A DNA stretch of 45,492 nt. Origin: Bacteroidota bacterium. Its GTDB lineage: Bacteria; Bacteroidota; Bacteroidia; JAFLBG01. This document shows, in pieces, positions 1-9,347 of the stretch. Made by a program: the position numbers and the translations under genes. The DNA lies in contig JAFLBG010000030.1 in NCBI GenBank assembly GCA_017303975.1, positions 1-45,492 of the forward strand. The letters run 5' to 3'. The notes beneath the pieces are model-generated. The model saw only the letters and a program-made list of their open reading frames with translations. It made no database searches and was not told the DNA's origin. Position 1 is the stretch's first letter; every line of letters starts with the position of its first letter.

Positions 1-1356
1 TTTAATACAAATGTTTTGGCAAATACCTATACGCTACAAGTATTGGATAGCAATTTGTGCAGCAGTATAGCAGTCTATACAATTACAGACACTCCCGGTC
101 CGACAATAAGTTCTTTTGTTCAAGATGTAAGTTGTAATGGAGGTGCGGATGGGGTTATTCAAACTACTGTTACAGGAGGTGTTCCCCTTTATCAATACAA
201 TTGGACGCCAGCGAATGGAAATGTTTCTTCTGTATCTACTTTAGCAGCCGGTACATATACACTGCAAGTAACGGACGATATAGGTTGCACAACCTTGAGT
301 ACAATTGCAGTTACGGAACCTCCCTTGTTACAAGCATCTGTATCGGGAACAACAGCCATATGTTTTGGTAGTGCTACAGTCCTCAGTTCTACTGGTGTTG
401 GAGGAGTTTTGCCTTATGCTTATAATTGGCAGCCTGGTGCTCAAATTACCTCTACAATTACTGTTTCTCCAACTATATCAACAACATATACTTTGCAAGT
501 AACCGATGACAATGGATGCACAGCATCTGCAATACACACACTTACCGTTTACGCATTACCCCTAGTTACATATACTACAGATATTAATCAAGGCTGTCCA
601 CAATTATGTCCGGTATTTAGTATTACCAGTGGTAATACAGCCTCTTTAAATTCAATATTGTGGGATTTTGGGGATGGACAATTTGGAGCGACCGATAATA
701 GTACGCATTGTTATGATAATTCAGGATTGTATTCTACGAGTCTTATTGTTACAGATATGAATGGATGTAGTAATTCTGCTGCGATTACTAATCATATAGA
801 TGTGTATGACGAGCCTGTGGCAAACTTTGCAGCAACTCCGCAAACAACAACCATTACGGAGCCACTTGTACATTTTACCGACAACTCATCAGGGGCAATA
901 AAATGGAATTGGGTTTTTAATGATATAACAGACAATACAAACACCGAGGTAAATCCAAGTCATTTATATTCTGATACAGGAACTTTTTGTGCTTTTTTAA
1001 TTGTAGAAAATAGTTTTCAGTGTAGAGATACCATAGAGAAATGCATAACAATAACACAAGATTTTGTTTTTAATGCTCCTAATTGTTTTACCCCCAACGG
1101 AGATGGAATAAATGATTTTTTTAACGGACAAGGAATTGGAATTTCTGAATATCAGTTGTGGATAGTAGACCGTTGGGGAACTATGATTTATACCACAGGA
1201 AAAACAATTAGCCCTGAGAATGCTGTTCCTTGGAACGGCAAAGCGAATGACGGAAATAAATTAGCCCAAGAAGATGTATATGTTTGGAAGGTCCAATTGG
1301 TAGATTGGAGAGGAAAAATTCACAACTATGTGGGGCATGTAAGTTTGATTAGGTAG
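1..1356 (+). CDS. T9SS type B (gliding motility-associated C-terminal domain) surface protein, 3' part
   Basis: The reading frame is open from base 1, so the start lies outside the window; 451 codons are visible. The frame shows SprB-like repeats (cysteine after VQDVS, then GG.P.Y.YNW, then AAGTYTLQVTD) at about 110-300 and again at about 310-545. Two PKD-like domains follow (WDFGDG near 660; a second one near 815-1025). The end (about 1066-1350) is the type B sorting domain: NCFTPNGDGINDFF, then DRWGT, W.G and a final HVSLIR. In this family the domain directs export through the T9SS and attachment to or release from the surface. This is probably a large adhesin or gliding-related protein. 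It precedes porQ, a component of the same secretion system, by 58 bases, but shared transcription is not shown. Confidence 0.9.
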   Translation, partial: FNTNVLANTYTLQVLDSNLCSSIAVYTITDTPGPTISSFVQDVSCNGGADGVIQTTVTGGVPLYQYNWTPANGNVSSVSTLAAGTYTLQVTDDIGCTTLSTIAVTEPPLLQASVSGTTAICFGSATVLSSTGVGGVLPYAYNWQPGAQITSTITVSPTISTTYTLQVTDDNGCTASAIHTLTVYALPLVTYTTDINQGCPQLCPVFSITSGNTASLNSILWDFGDGQFGATDNSTHCYDNSGLYSTSLIVTDMNGCSNSAAITNHIDVYDEPVANFAATPQTTTITEPLVHFTDNSSGAIKWNWVFNDITDNTNTEVNPSHLYSDTGTFCAFLIVENSFQCRDTIEKCITITQDFVFNAPNCFTPNGDGINDFFNGQGIGISEYQLWIVDRWGTMIYTTGKTISPENAVPWNGKANDGNKLAQEDVYVWKVQLVDWRGKIHNYVGHVSLIR

Positions 1357-1414
1357 TTTTAATTAATAAGAAATACAATAAAAGTATATTATCTCCGTTT
1401 GCTATATTTGTTAC

Positions 1415-2479
1415 ATGCAAAAAAAAGCAACTATTCTTTTTCTTTTCATTTCCTCTCTGCTTTCTGCCCAAACGGGCGGCAGTGATGTGTTTCCATCATT
1501 AACGTTTCCAATATCTGCACGTTCGGCTTCTATGGGAGGAATTTCAATTGCGGTATCGGATAATGATGTGAATCAGTTGTTGCAAAGCCCGTCATTGCTG
1601 AATGCGAGTATGAGCAAAAAGCTATCGTTTAGTTTTGTGAACTATTACTCGGATGTTAAGTTTGGAAATTTTGTGTATGCACAAAAAATAGACAAGTTGA
1701 AAGGCTCTGTTGGCGCATATTTGCAGTTTTTAGATTATGGAAAATTTACCCGTGCCGATGAAACCGGTGCTGAGATTGGGCAATTTTATGCCTCCGATTA
1801 TGTGTTGGGATTGTCCTATTCAAAGCCTTTTGCTGATACCAGTTTTGTTATTGGTGCAAGCGTGAAAAGCATTTACGGTGTTTATGAAAGCTATACTTCT
1901 TTTGCCAATGCAGTAGATATTGGTGCTACCTACACAAATACAAAACATTTATTTGGGGCTACAATTTTGTTTAAAAATTGGGGCAAGCAATGGGTAGGAT
2001 TTACGCCTAATTCCGAAGAAAAATTGCCTTTCGAAGTACAAATTGGAGTGTCGAAAAAATTGGCTAAAGCTCCTTTTCGGTTTAGTTTAATTGGGCAGCA
2101 ATTGCAGAAATGGGATTTATTATATAACGACCCTGCAAATCCAGCTCCAACTGTTGATCCGCTTACTGGAGAGAAAATTGAAAAAAGTAAATTTTCTGTT
2201 TTTGGCAGTAAATTAATGTCGCATGTGGTGTTTAGTACAGAAATTCTGCTTACCAAAAATTTCTTTGTAAATATTGGTTACAATCATCTTCGCAGGCAAG
2301 AGTTAAAGCTCGATACACGACCCGGAATGGCAGGATTCTCTTTTGGTGCAGGAATAAAAATTTCAAAATTTAATATTAGCTACGGAAGAGCACAGTATCA
2401 TTTGGTTGGAGCTTCAAATCACATTTCTCTTACTACCAGACTATCTGATTTTGGTGGAAAGAAGGAAAATCCCAATTAA
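1415..2479 (+). CDS. porQ: Type IX secretion system protein PorQ
   Basis: 354 residues, the usual size for PorQ, with a signal peptide (residues 1-19, cut after LLSAQ). The mature N-terminus has the family signature PISARSASMGG followed by VSDND and Q.PSL. The rest is alternating, aromatic-rich beta strand ending in SFGAGIKISKF.ISYGRAQYH and LTTRL, as expected of an outer-membrane barrel. In characterised systems PorQ belongs to the attachment complex (PorU, V, Q, Z) that processes T9SS cargo at the cell surface. The cmk gene follows 89 bases downstream, a pairing I know from other Bacteroidota. Several genes in this window encode T9SS cargo, so PorQ fits the biology of the region. Confidence 0.9.
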   Translation: MQKKATILFLFISSLLSAQTGGSDVFPSLTFPISARSASMGGISIAVSDNDVNQLLQSPSLLNASMSKKLSFSFVNYYSDVKFGNFVYAQKIDKLKGSVGAYLQFLDYGKFTRADETGAEIGQFYASDYVLGLSYSKPFADTSFVIGASVKSIYGVYESYTSFANAVDIGATYTNTKHLFGATILFKNWGKQWVGFTPNSEEKLPFEVQIGVSKKLAKAPFRFSLIGQQLQKWDLLYNDPANPAPTVDPLTGEKIEKSKFSVFGSKLMSHVVFSTEILLTKNFFVNIGYNHLRRQELKLDTRPGMAGFSFGAGIKISKFNISYGRAQYHLVGASNHISLTTRLSDFGGKKENPN

Positions 2480-2536
2480 ATTCAATAAAATCGCCATTCC
2501 TTTTATCTTTTTTCAAAAAAAAATTTTATACTTGTT

Positions 2537-2568
2537 AAACCTTTCTAAGAAGGTTTGTTCAAAACCTT
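2537..2568 (+). other. Hairpin and repeated AACCTT in the cmk leader
   Basis: AAACCTT (2537-2543), a six-base loop and AAGGTTT (2550-2556) form a 7-bp stem just before the cmk start. A third AAAACCTT (2561-2568) touches the ATG and could pair alternatively with the right arm, leaving the start region open or closed. No U-tract follows. A regulatory role is inference only. Confidence 0.35.
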
Positions 2569-3264
2569 ATGTCGAAAATTACAATTGCAATAGACGGATA
2601 TTCATCATGTGGCAAAAGCACATTGGCAAGAGCATTAGCATCTAAATTAGGGTATTCGTATGTAGATTCAGGTGCTATGTATCGTGCAATAACACTGTAT
2701 TGTTTAAACAAAAAAATAATTGATAATAGGCGATTTGAAACGGATGATGTTGTTAAAGCATTGAGTAAGATTAAAGTTTCATTTGTTTACAATCCTGCCA
2801 CAAAAATTTCGGAAACCTACTTGAATAAAGAGAACGTAGAAAGAGAAATTCGGCAAATGGAAGTTTCTGACTACGTTAGTCCTATAAGTGCGATAAAAGA
2901 AGTACGCACCAAGATGGTTCTCTTGCAACGAGAAATGGGAAAAGACAAAGGTGTGGTAATGGATGGTAGAGATATTGGTACCAACGTTTTTCCCGAAGCG
3001 GAATTGAAAATATTTATGACTGCCGACCCAAAAGTGCGAGTACAAAGACGTTTGGACGAATTAACAGCCAAAGGCGTTCAGGTAACTGAAGAAGAGGTGA
3101 GAAGAAATTTAGAAAGCCGAGATCATGAAGATACGCATAGGAAAGAGAATCCACTCACACAAGCAAAAGATGCTATAGTGCTTGATAATACAGACTTAAA
3201 TAAAGAGCAGCAGCTGGAGTTTGTATTAAAATTGATTAGCGATTTGATGCTTACTCGAGATTAG
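2569..3264 (+). CDS. cmk: (d)CMP / cytidylate kinase
   Basis: Phosphorylates CMP and dCMP using ATP in cytosolic pyrimidine nucleotide synthesis. 231 residues, normal for the bacterial enzyme. The P-loop is GYSSCGKST (10-18), followed by the substrate motif DSGAMYRA (33-40), GRDIGT (133-138), and the lid signature R-D-H-E-D-T-H-R near 184-191 with KENPL. All key motifs are intact. The ATG at 2569 sits directly in front of SKITIAIDG, the expected N-terminus. The gene is downstream of porQ and convergent with the repeat-protein gene; only 16 bases separate the two stops. Confidence 0.96.
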   Translation: MSKITIAIDGYSSCGKSTLARALASKLGYSYVDSGAMYRAITLYCLNKKIIDNRRFETDDVVKALSKIKVSFVYNPATKISETYLNKENVEREIRQMEVSDYVSPISAIKEVRTKMVLLQREMGKDKGVVMDGRDIGTNVFPEAELKIFMTADPKVRVQRRLDELTAKGVQVTEEEVRRNLESRDHEDTHRKENPLTQAKDAIVLDNTDLNKEQQLEFVLKLISDLMLTRD

Positions 3265-3280
3265 ATTGTAAATCTTTTTA
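3263..3280 (+). terminator. Weak terminator-like hairpin after cmk
   Basis: AGATT-GTA-AATCT followed by TTTT begins at the cmk stop codon and fills the 16-base gap between two convergent genes. The stem is only 5 bp, so this is a tentative terminator. Confidence 0.3.
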
Positions 3281-6274
3281 CTACCTAGTTTCAGTTTCAA
3301 ATATTTGTTGGGTTATTGGAACACCATCTTTAAAATAATACACACCACCCCAATTCCACATTTTTTTCAAGTAAATATTTACGTTGTCGCCTTTTACAAC
3401 TACTCGTTTTATAACCTTAGAGGTTCCTTCTTGCGATTCCTCCTCTGTTACACCTTGTCCGTATTTAGCTAAAAGTTGTTTTTTAAAATCAGCTTTAGAG
3501 TCTTGCGGGCTAATTGTATTTGTAGTAATGGGAGTCGGGGGTATTGTTTTTAGCAAAAGGTCTATTTCACTTATTTTTTCTTTTGGATAGTTTTCGGAAG
3601 GTTTATTATTCGCAGCTTCTGCGTAGGTTACTCTGGCTATTTTATATTCTTTTTCTTTAAAATAGTTATCTGCTTTTGTTAGTAAATCAGTGTATTTTTT
3701 GTTTATTTCTTTAATTCTTTCAATGGCATCTAAAATTTTATTAATCTCAATTATTTTATCCTTTGGATATTTTTCATTGGGTTTAATCGCAAGCGCTTCG
3801 TTGTAATGAGATATTGCAGTTTGGTAGTTCCTGCCTTCTAATTGGTTGTTTGCCTTTGTAAGCGCATTTTGATATCTCTCTTCGAGTTCTTTTTGTAAGG
3901 CAATTTCCGCAACAATTTTGTCAATGTCATCTATTCTTTGTTTTGGGAATAATTCAGTGGTTTTTATGTCTAATGCAGACAGGTAAAAGGACTTTGCCTC
4001 TGAATATTTTTTCGCTTCAAATGCTGCGTTTGCTTGTGTAATTTGAGCTTTGTAGGCATCATCAATTTCTTTTTGTTTTCTTTGCTTTTCTTGCTCAGCA
4101 AGAATTTTTTCTATTTCAACAATTTTATCTTTTGGATATTTTTCTGCCCGTTTTAGTTCAAGAGCTTCGTTGTATAATTGTATGGCATTGGTATAGCTTT
4201 GTTCCGCAAAAGAGTTGTCGGCTTTTAAAATTGTATTGTAGTATTTTTTTTCAAGTTCTTTTGCCGCTTCTCGTTCTGCAATTATTTTTTCTATTTCGGC
4301 AATTTTGTTTTTAGGGTATTCTTCTTTCTCTTTTATCGCTTGTGCATCTGTATAGGCTACTATTGCTTTTGGGTAGTCTTTTTCTTTAAGAAGTTTGTCT
4401 CCTGTTGCAATTAATAACTGATATCTTTTTTCAACCTCTTTTTCTTTTTCAATAGCAGCAAAAATGGCTTCAATCTCTGCTATTCTATCTGTTGGGTATT
4501 TTTCAGCGGGTTTAATGGTAAGTGCAGAATTGTATAGCTGTTTGGCAATAGCATATTCTTTTTTGTCGAATGAAGTATTTGCCAGGTCAATTATTTCGGC
4601 ATATTTGGTGTTCTGTTCTTGTAGTTTAAGTTTGTCAGCTAGAATTCTATCAATTTCGATTATTTTATTTTTTGGATATGCTTCTGTTGATTTTATTGCA
4701 AGTGCATCATTATAAGTGTTTTTAGCAAGTTCATAGTCTTTTGCATTAAATGCTTTGTCTGCTTTTATAATAGTTTGCTGGTATTTAATAGTTATATTTT
4801 TTTCTGCATTTAAATCTGATATCAGCTTGTTTAGCTCAGCAATTTTATTTTGAGGTAGTTCTTCAATTGGTTTTATTTTAAGCGCATCTTCGTATAGTTT
4901 TTTAGCATCCTCATAGTTGTTTTTTTTCATTTCCTCGTTTGCCTTGTTCATTATAGCAAAGTAGGCATCGTCTGTTTCCTTCGATTTAACTTGAGACGCA
5001 ATAAGCAAATCTATTTCAGCAATTTTATTTTTCGGATATTCTTCAGTCGGTTTTATCGCTAACGCTTTTTTATAGGTTGTTTTAGCTAGCGCAAAATCTT
5101 TTTCTTTTAACGTATTATCGGCCGTAGATAGGAGCTTAGTGTATTCTTCGTCAACATCTTTGTTTTTTTTCAGGTCTTTCGTTATTCTATCAATTTCTAA
5201 AATTTTATCTTTTGGATATTTTTCGTAAGACTTTAGTTGCGAAGCTTCTTGGTACGAAGTTTTTGCTGCGGCATACTCATTTTTTTTAAAGGCTTCATCA
5301 GCTTTAGCAATAAGGTTATTGTATTGCTCAGATACATCATTCTTTTTAGATAAATTTTCTAAAATTGTTTCAATCTCTTTTATTTTATCTTTTGGATATT
5401 TTTCTTCTTTGATAGACAATGCTTCGGAGTAAGCTATTTTAGCGGAACTGTACTCCTTATCGGCAAACGCTTTATCGCCTTTAACTATCAAGCTTTTGTA
5501 GTTCTGTTCTGCAAGTGCTTTATTCTGCTGTTCTGCAAGTAACTTATCAATCTCTATAATTTTCTCGCTTGGATATTTTTCGCCTTGTTTAATAGCTATA
5601 GCTTCTATGTATAATTTTTTAGCTTCATCATAATTTTTGGTTTTAAAGGCATTGTCTGCTTTTAAAATAGTTGCAGTGTATTTTTCGTCTATTTCCTGTT
5701 GTGCATTTGCAATATTTGCGGCTTCTTTTTTTGCTTGTTCTTCTAACGCTTTCAATTGTTTTAGTGCATCCAACATGCTTTCTGTGTAAATTTTATCGAA
5801 TGAGAATTCTTCTTCTTCTGTGTTGTAAGATATTTTCGCAATCGGATTGTCCAGTACAGAGTAATCAATGTTAGGAAGCATTTCAAATAAAGACACAGTA
5901 AATTCAAATCCTCCAAATCCAAACATAGCCCTTCTATCGGGTACATTTTTGGTGGTAACAGTAAATTTTTTGGTAATAAGTCCCTTTTTTGTAATTACAA
6001 TGGTGTAATCTACGTTCCCTTTAAGCTTGAAACTAAACTTACCATTTTCGCTAGTGGTAAATTCTTGTGCAACAGTAGCTCCTTGATAGAGCTTTATTTT
6101 TGCACCTTCTAGTCGCTTCCCATCTTTTTCTACTTTTCCGCCTATCTCTAAATTAAATTCTTGCGCATAAGTTGCTGTTGCAGAAAATACTAATGCAAAG
6201 AATACGACCAGACCAAAAATGATATGTAATGATTTTCTAAACACAAATTCCCTAAGTTTTATATCAAAGTGCAT
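3281..6274 (-). CDS. Secreted repeat protein with twelve ~60-residue TPR-like units
   Basis: 997 residues. A signal peptide (hydrophobic 14-31, probable cleavage after TYAQ at 38) is followed by a carboxypeptidase-regulatory-like beta domain (about 41-108: GGKVEKDGKRLEGAKIKLY, GKFSFKL). An acidic, helical linker comes next. Twelve tandem units follow from residue 199 to about 911, each with the pattern Y..LI.KAD.AF..K.Y..AK..Y.EAL.IKP.E.YPK.KI.EID.ILA. The first half of each unit looks like a TPR hairpin and the second is a further helix. After a proline-rich spacer comes a C-terminal domain (about 930-997) with KVIKRVVVKGDNVNIYLKK and W.WGGVYYFKDG. I recognise the style from other Bacteroidota but know no function; a periplasmic or outer-membrane scaffold is plausible. 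The unit length is nearly constant (59-60, one of 63). Confidence 0.85.
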   Translation of the reverse strand: MHFDIKLREFVFRKSLHIIFGLVVFFALVFSATATYAQEFNLEIGGKVEKDGKRLEGAKIKLYQGATVAQEFTTSENGKFSFKLKGNVDYTIVITKKGLITKKFTVTTKNVPDRRAMFGFGGFEFTVSLFEMLPNIDYSVLDNPIAKISYNTEEEEFSFDKIYTESMLDALKQLKALEEQAKKEAANIANAQQEIDEKYTATILKADNAFKTKNYDEAKKLYIEAIAIKQGEKYPSEKIIEIDKLLAEQQNKALAEQNYKSLIVKGDKAFADKEYSSAKIAYSEALSIKEEKYPKDKIKEIETILENLSKKNDVSEQYNNLIAKADEAFKKNEYAAAKTSYQEASQLKSYEKYPKDKILEIDRITKDLKKNKDVDEEYTKLLSTADNTLKEKDFALAKTTYKKALAIKPTEEYPKNKIAEIDLLIASQVKSKETDDAYFAIMNKANEEMKKNNYEDAKKLYEDALKIKPIEELPQNKIAELNKLISDLNAEKNITIKYQQTIIKADKAFNAKDYELAKNTYNDALAIKSTEAYPKNKIIEIDRILADKLKLQEQNTKYAEIIDLANTSFDKKEYAIAKQLYNSALTIKPAEKYPTDRIAEIEAIFAAIEKEKEVEKRYQLLIATGDKLLKEKDYPKAIVAYTDAQAIKEKEEYPKNKIAEIEKIIAEREAAKELEKKYYNTILKADNSFAEQSYTNAIQLYNEALELKRAEKYPKDKIVEIEKILAEQEKQRKQKEIDDAYKAQITQANAAFEAKKYSEAKSFYLSALDIKTTELFPKQRIDDIDKIVAEIALQKELEERYQNALTKANNQLEGRNYQTAISHYNEALAIKPNEKYPKDKIIEINKILDAIERIKEINKKYTDLLTKADNYFKEKEYKIARVTYAEAANNKPSENYPKEKISEIDLLLKTIPPTPITTNTISPQDSKADFKKQLLAKYGQGVTEEESQEGTSKVIKRVVVKGDNVNIYLKKMWNWGGVYYFKDGVPITQQIFETETR
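3542..5680 (-). repeat. Twelve in-frame ~180-bp coding repeats
   Basis: DNA encoding the twelve helical units of the protein above. Each unit is 177-180 bases, except one of about 189 that carries an extra KQKEIDD-type insert. At DNA level, stretches encoding EKYPKDKI.EID recur (for example the minus-strand complement of attttatcttttggatattt, seen several times). The units have diverged, so they are old duplications rather than a fresh expansion. Confidence 0.8.
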
Positions 6275-6338
6275 ACCAATAGCTATAAATATCGTAAAAA
6301 ATACCTTTTTTGTATATCTTAATCCATTATTAATTTCT

Positions 6339-7475
6339 ATGGTAAGTTTTTGGGAACATAAAACCTATTTTTCAAATTTAGATGCTATTGTTGTTGGAAG
6401 TGGTATTGTGGGCTTAACAGCAGCTATACATATAAAATTAAGTAATCCCAAATTGTCTGTATTGGTTGTGGAGCGAGGGTTTTTACCTTCCGGGGCCAGC
6501 ACTAAGAATGCAGGCTTTGCTTGTTTTGGAAGTCCAAGCGAGCTGTTGGATGATATTGATAATTTTGGCGAAGACAAGGTTTTTCAGTTGGTAGAGAAGC
6601 GGTATGCCGGATTACAATATTTAATAAACCTACTAGGGAAGGAATATATTGGTTATACAGCTAATGGTGGACATGAAGTGTTTGATTCCAAACATGCGTA
6701 TGAACGATGTGCAGATAGGTTGACTTATTTGAATGGAAGACTTGATTCTATTATAGGAAAAGATGTTTTTTCTGAAAGGAATAACCTACTTAATGAATAT
6801 GGATTTGCAAATTTCTCTCATTTAATTGCCAATAAATTTGAGGCGCAAATTGATACCGGATTAATGATGGAATCCTTGATTGAAAAGGCAGTTGGGCTAG
6901 GTGTGAAAATTTTAAATGGTATTTCTATCAACTGCATACAATCTAATGATAAAGAGGTAGTGTTGGACACTGCTAATTCTAGTTTTCAGCTAAAGGCGAA
7001 AGGTGTAATTGTGGCAACGAATGGTTTTGCCAAGCAGTTAATACCCAGTCTTGCGGTTAATCCTGCCAGAGCACAGGTGTTAATTACTAAGCCAATTGAA
7101 AAATTAAAGCTGTCAGGTTCTTTCCATTTTGATGAAGGCTATTATTACTTTAGAAATGTAGGCAATAGAGTGTTACTTGGCGGAGGCCGAAATTTGGATA
7201 AAAAAGGCGAAACAACTTACGAAATGGGACTTACAGATGCCATTCAAAATAAATTAGAACAGCTTCTGCGTGATTGTATATTGCCTAAAGCAAAGTATGA
7301 GATAGATATGCGTTGGAGTGGTATTATGGGAATGGAAAGCGATAAAAGTTATATTATTAAGGCGGTCTATCCTAATGTGTTTTGTGCAGTTCGAATGGGT
7401 GGAATGGGTGTAGCCTTGGGTAGCTTAGTTGGCAATGAAGTAGCCGATCAGTTTATAAGAATGTTTAAAAATTGA
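6339..7475 (+). CDS. FAD-dependent oxidoreductase (D-amino-acid oxidase / DAO family)
   Basis: 378 residues from the ATG at 6339. That start gives a short N-terminus before the dinucleotide-binding motif VVGSGIVG (18-25) and keeps the gene clear of the divergent neighbour; an upstream in-frame start would run into that gene. ERG (45-47) ends the Rossmann strand and SGASTKNAGFACFG (51-64) is the DAO-family FAD-contact loop. Near the C-terminus come W.GIMGM and RMGGMGVALGSLVGNEVAD (352-370), the second FAD-binding part. Members oxidise amines or amino acids, but the substrate cannot be read here. There is no signal peptide, so it is probably cytosolic. It stands alone, divergent from the repeat protein. 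Confidence 0.85.
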   Translation: MVSFWEHKTYFSNLDAIVVGSGIVGLTAAIHIKLSNPKLSVLVVERGFLPSGASTKNAGFACFGSPSELLDDIDNFGEDKVFQLVEKRYAGLQYLINLLGKEYIGYTANGGHEVFDSKHAYERCADRLTYLNGRLDSIIGKDVFSERNNLLNEYGFANFSHLIANKFEAQIDTGLMMESLIEKAVGLGVKILNGISINCIQSNDKEVVLDTANSSFQLKAKGVIVATNGFAKQLIPSLAVNPARAQVLITKPIEKLKLSGSFHFDEGYYYFRNVGNRVLLGGGRNLDKKGETTYEMGLTDAIQNKLEQLLRDCILPKAKYEIDMRWSGIMGMESDKSYIIKAVYPNVFCAVRMGGMGVALGSLVGNEVADQFIRMFKN

Positions 7476-7530
7476 TTTTACTTTCCGAGGTATTTAAGCT
7501 AAATTTAGTTTCGTAATCAATAATTATTGT

Positions 7531-7707
7531 ATGCGCCACTTTAGAGAATTCATTACCTACAATACATTAATTCTTTCCTTATTCGTAGTTGGAGAAATGG
7601 TTTTGTTTGAATCTTGTACTAGAGCAAAATCTGCTTGTGGAACAAAGCGTCAAAAGAAAGCTAGGCACAAACGCATAAAGTCTAATACTACATTTATGAC
7701 TTATTAG
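7531..7707 (+). CDS. 58-residue small protein, hydrophobic N-terminus and basic C-terminus
   Basis: An ATG at 7531 opens a 58-codon frame ending TAG at 7707, in a gap otherwise free of genes. The product has a hydrophobic segment (TLILSLFVVGEMVLF, 12-26), a cysteine at 29 (ESC) and another at 35 (ACGTKR), then a strongly basic tail (KRQKKARHKRIK, 39-50). It resembles small membrane-anchored or lipoprotein-like proteins of Bacteroidota, but FESC does not fit a lipobox. Codon use is like its neighbours. It could be a real small gene or chance; the hydrophobic-then-basic layout favours a real gene. Function unknown. Confidence 0.5.
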   Translation: MRHFREFITYNTLILSLFVVGEMVLFESCTRAKSACGTKRQKKARHKRIKSNTTFMTY

Positions 7708-7795
7708 AACATAGAGTTAATCTACTTGTTTCGAGAAGTTTTTTTGGTTTAAAATGTAATGATTAACCTCTTTCGTAATTCAGATTTAAGTGTTT

Positions 7796-9208
7796 TTATG
7801 CCATTTTAGGCGTTGGCATAATCCATTCCTTCAATTTTTTTTCTAATGGGAATGTATATATGTTATTATTTATTCTCCATCTGGCAATGTTTTTCAAAAC
7901 GGGAATTTTTCTTTTAGTATAAGCTAATTGTTGGTAAAACTTAAAATTTTCTATTTCCTTAATTTTTTCATCACGTATCCATTCACTTTTTGGGGTGCTT
8001 ACGTAGTCAAAATTACTCCATTCTTCGAGTGTAGTGGCAAAATTAAAACCTTTAGCTAGTAATTCATCTGCAATTTTATTACCAGGGTATGGTTTAAAAT
8101 AAAAAATACCCATATTAAACTTACTACTCATTTTTCTTAACTCTTTAACCATATTCATGGTGGCATTCATGCTTTCTTCTTTCTCGCCAGGGAAGCCAAT
8201 TATGATACTGAAATTAATTCCAATATCATATTTAATGCATTTAGTAGCTGAATCAAAAACCTGTTCTAGTTTAATATCTTTTTGCATCCAATTCAACATT
8301 TCCTGAGAGCCAGCTTCCATTCCTATCATTACTTTTTCTAATCCCGATTTTTTACAAAGCTCCCAAACATCATCTTCTAATCTAACTCCTTGGTCGGCAC
8401 GCATAGTTCCAAACCAGGTAATGGGTAGCTTCCTCTTAATAAATTCTTCTGCTATAGCTTTAACTCTTTTACTGTTGGTGAAAAATGTTTCATCTTGAAA
8501 ATGGACATGCTCAAATTTGTATTTTTTCCAAAGTTCTTCAATTTCATTGACCATCCGTTCTGCACTAAAGCCATACCATCCTCTTTTGTACATAAATGGG
8601 TCAGCACAAAACGAACATCTAAATCTGCAGCCTTGAGAAGAAATGTAATCAATTTGTTTTCTTCCACTTAATTTCATGTAAGAAGGAACATCAATTAATT
8701 CATAATTAAAAGCAGGAAATTGATTGATATCTAGCATTACTCTTTCGTCATTAGAAATGACTTTGTTTTCTTGATTTTTAAAGCTAATTCCTTGCAATCC
8801 TTCCAAGCTAGAATGTGTCTCCAGACGTTCTAATAGTTCTTTAAAAGTAATTTCTCCTTGACCTTTTACCACGATATCTATTGCATCATCATGAAGTGTT
8901 TGCTCTGGAAATAACGATGGATGCCAGCCACCCCATACTACCGGAATTTTTGGAAATAATTTTTTTACTTCACGTGATATTTTTTGAGCGTCTTTTATTG
9001 GAGCACCCGTTAAAACAGTTGTTGCAAAGCAAATTCCATTGTTGGATAGTGCCGTTTTTATTTTTTCAAGTGGATTTTTCTCTAATCGCGCATCTATAAT
9101 TTCGATGTTGTATTTATCTGGATTTAAATAAGAGCCAACTGCTATAAGCGCTAAAGGCATTGTGTAAAACACCGCATATGGATTGTATAAAACAACTGTT
9201 TTTTTCAT
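7796..9208 (-). CDS. B12-binding-domain radical SAM protein
   Basis: 470 residues. The N-terminal ~150 residues form a cobalamin-binding-type fold, with VVWGGWHPSLFPEQTL (90-105) and VKGQGEITFKELL, typical of this class. The radical SAM domain follows with the 4Fe-4S motif CRFRCSFC (Cys 194, 198, 201). HFQDETFF, GMEAGSQEMLNWM and IIGFPGE are the usual later radical SAM landmarks. These enzymes use SAM and cobalamin, often for methylation or C-C bond chemistry in lipid or natural-product pathways; the substrate is not readable here. No signal peptide. It is the last gene of a minus-strand run and is separated from panB by 139 bases in which I see no gene. Confidence 0.85.
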   Translation of the reverse strand: MKKTVVLYNPYAVFYTMPLALIAVGSYLNPDKYNIEIIDARLEKNPLEKIKTALSNNGICFATTVLTGAPIKDAQKISREVKKLFPKIPVVWGGWHPSLFPEQTLHDDAIDIVVKGQGEITFKELLERLETHSSLEGLQGISFKNQENKVISNDERVMLDINQFPAFNYELIDVPSYMKLSGRKQIDYISSQGCRFRCSFCADPFMYKRGWYGFSAERMVNEIEELWKKYKFEHVHFQDETFFTNSKRVKAIAEEFIKRKLPITWFGTMRADQGVRLEDDVWELCKKSGLEKVMIGMEAGSQEMLNWMQKDIKLEQVFDSATKCIKYDIGINFSIIIGFPGEKEESMNATMNMVKELRKMSSKFNMGIFYFKPYPGNKIADELLAKGFNFATTLEEWSNFDYVSTPKSEWIRDEKIKEIENFKFYQQLAYTKRKIPVLKNIARWRINNNIYTFPLEKKLKEWIMPTPKMA

Positions 9209-9347
9209 TCAGTGAATTTACTTTTAGAATGTAGATGTTTTGAATTAATGATTGAAAATGAAAATAAACAGAATAATTCCAGAATGGGTTCTTTTATTTT
9301 ATTAAAAATAGGATTCGCCTTACAAGTTTATACCATTTATTTATGGT

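Noticed and set aside
1403-1414. TATATTTG -7 element right before the porQ ATG
   Set aside because: It ends 4 bases before the ATG, so transcription would start inside the coding region. A leaderless message is possible but nothing else supports it.
3542-5680. CRISPR-like or satellite array
   Set aside because: The periodicity is ~180 bases, fully in frame, and diverged at DNA level; it is a coding repeat.
6219-6338. Longer N-terminus for the FAD oxidoreductase
   Set aside because: The extension overlaps the divergent repeat-protein gene and adds residues unlike a DAO-family start.
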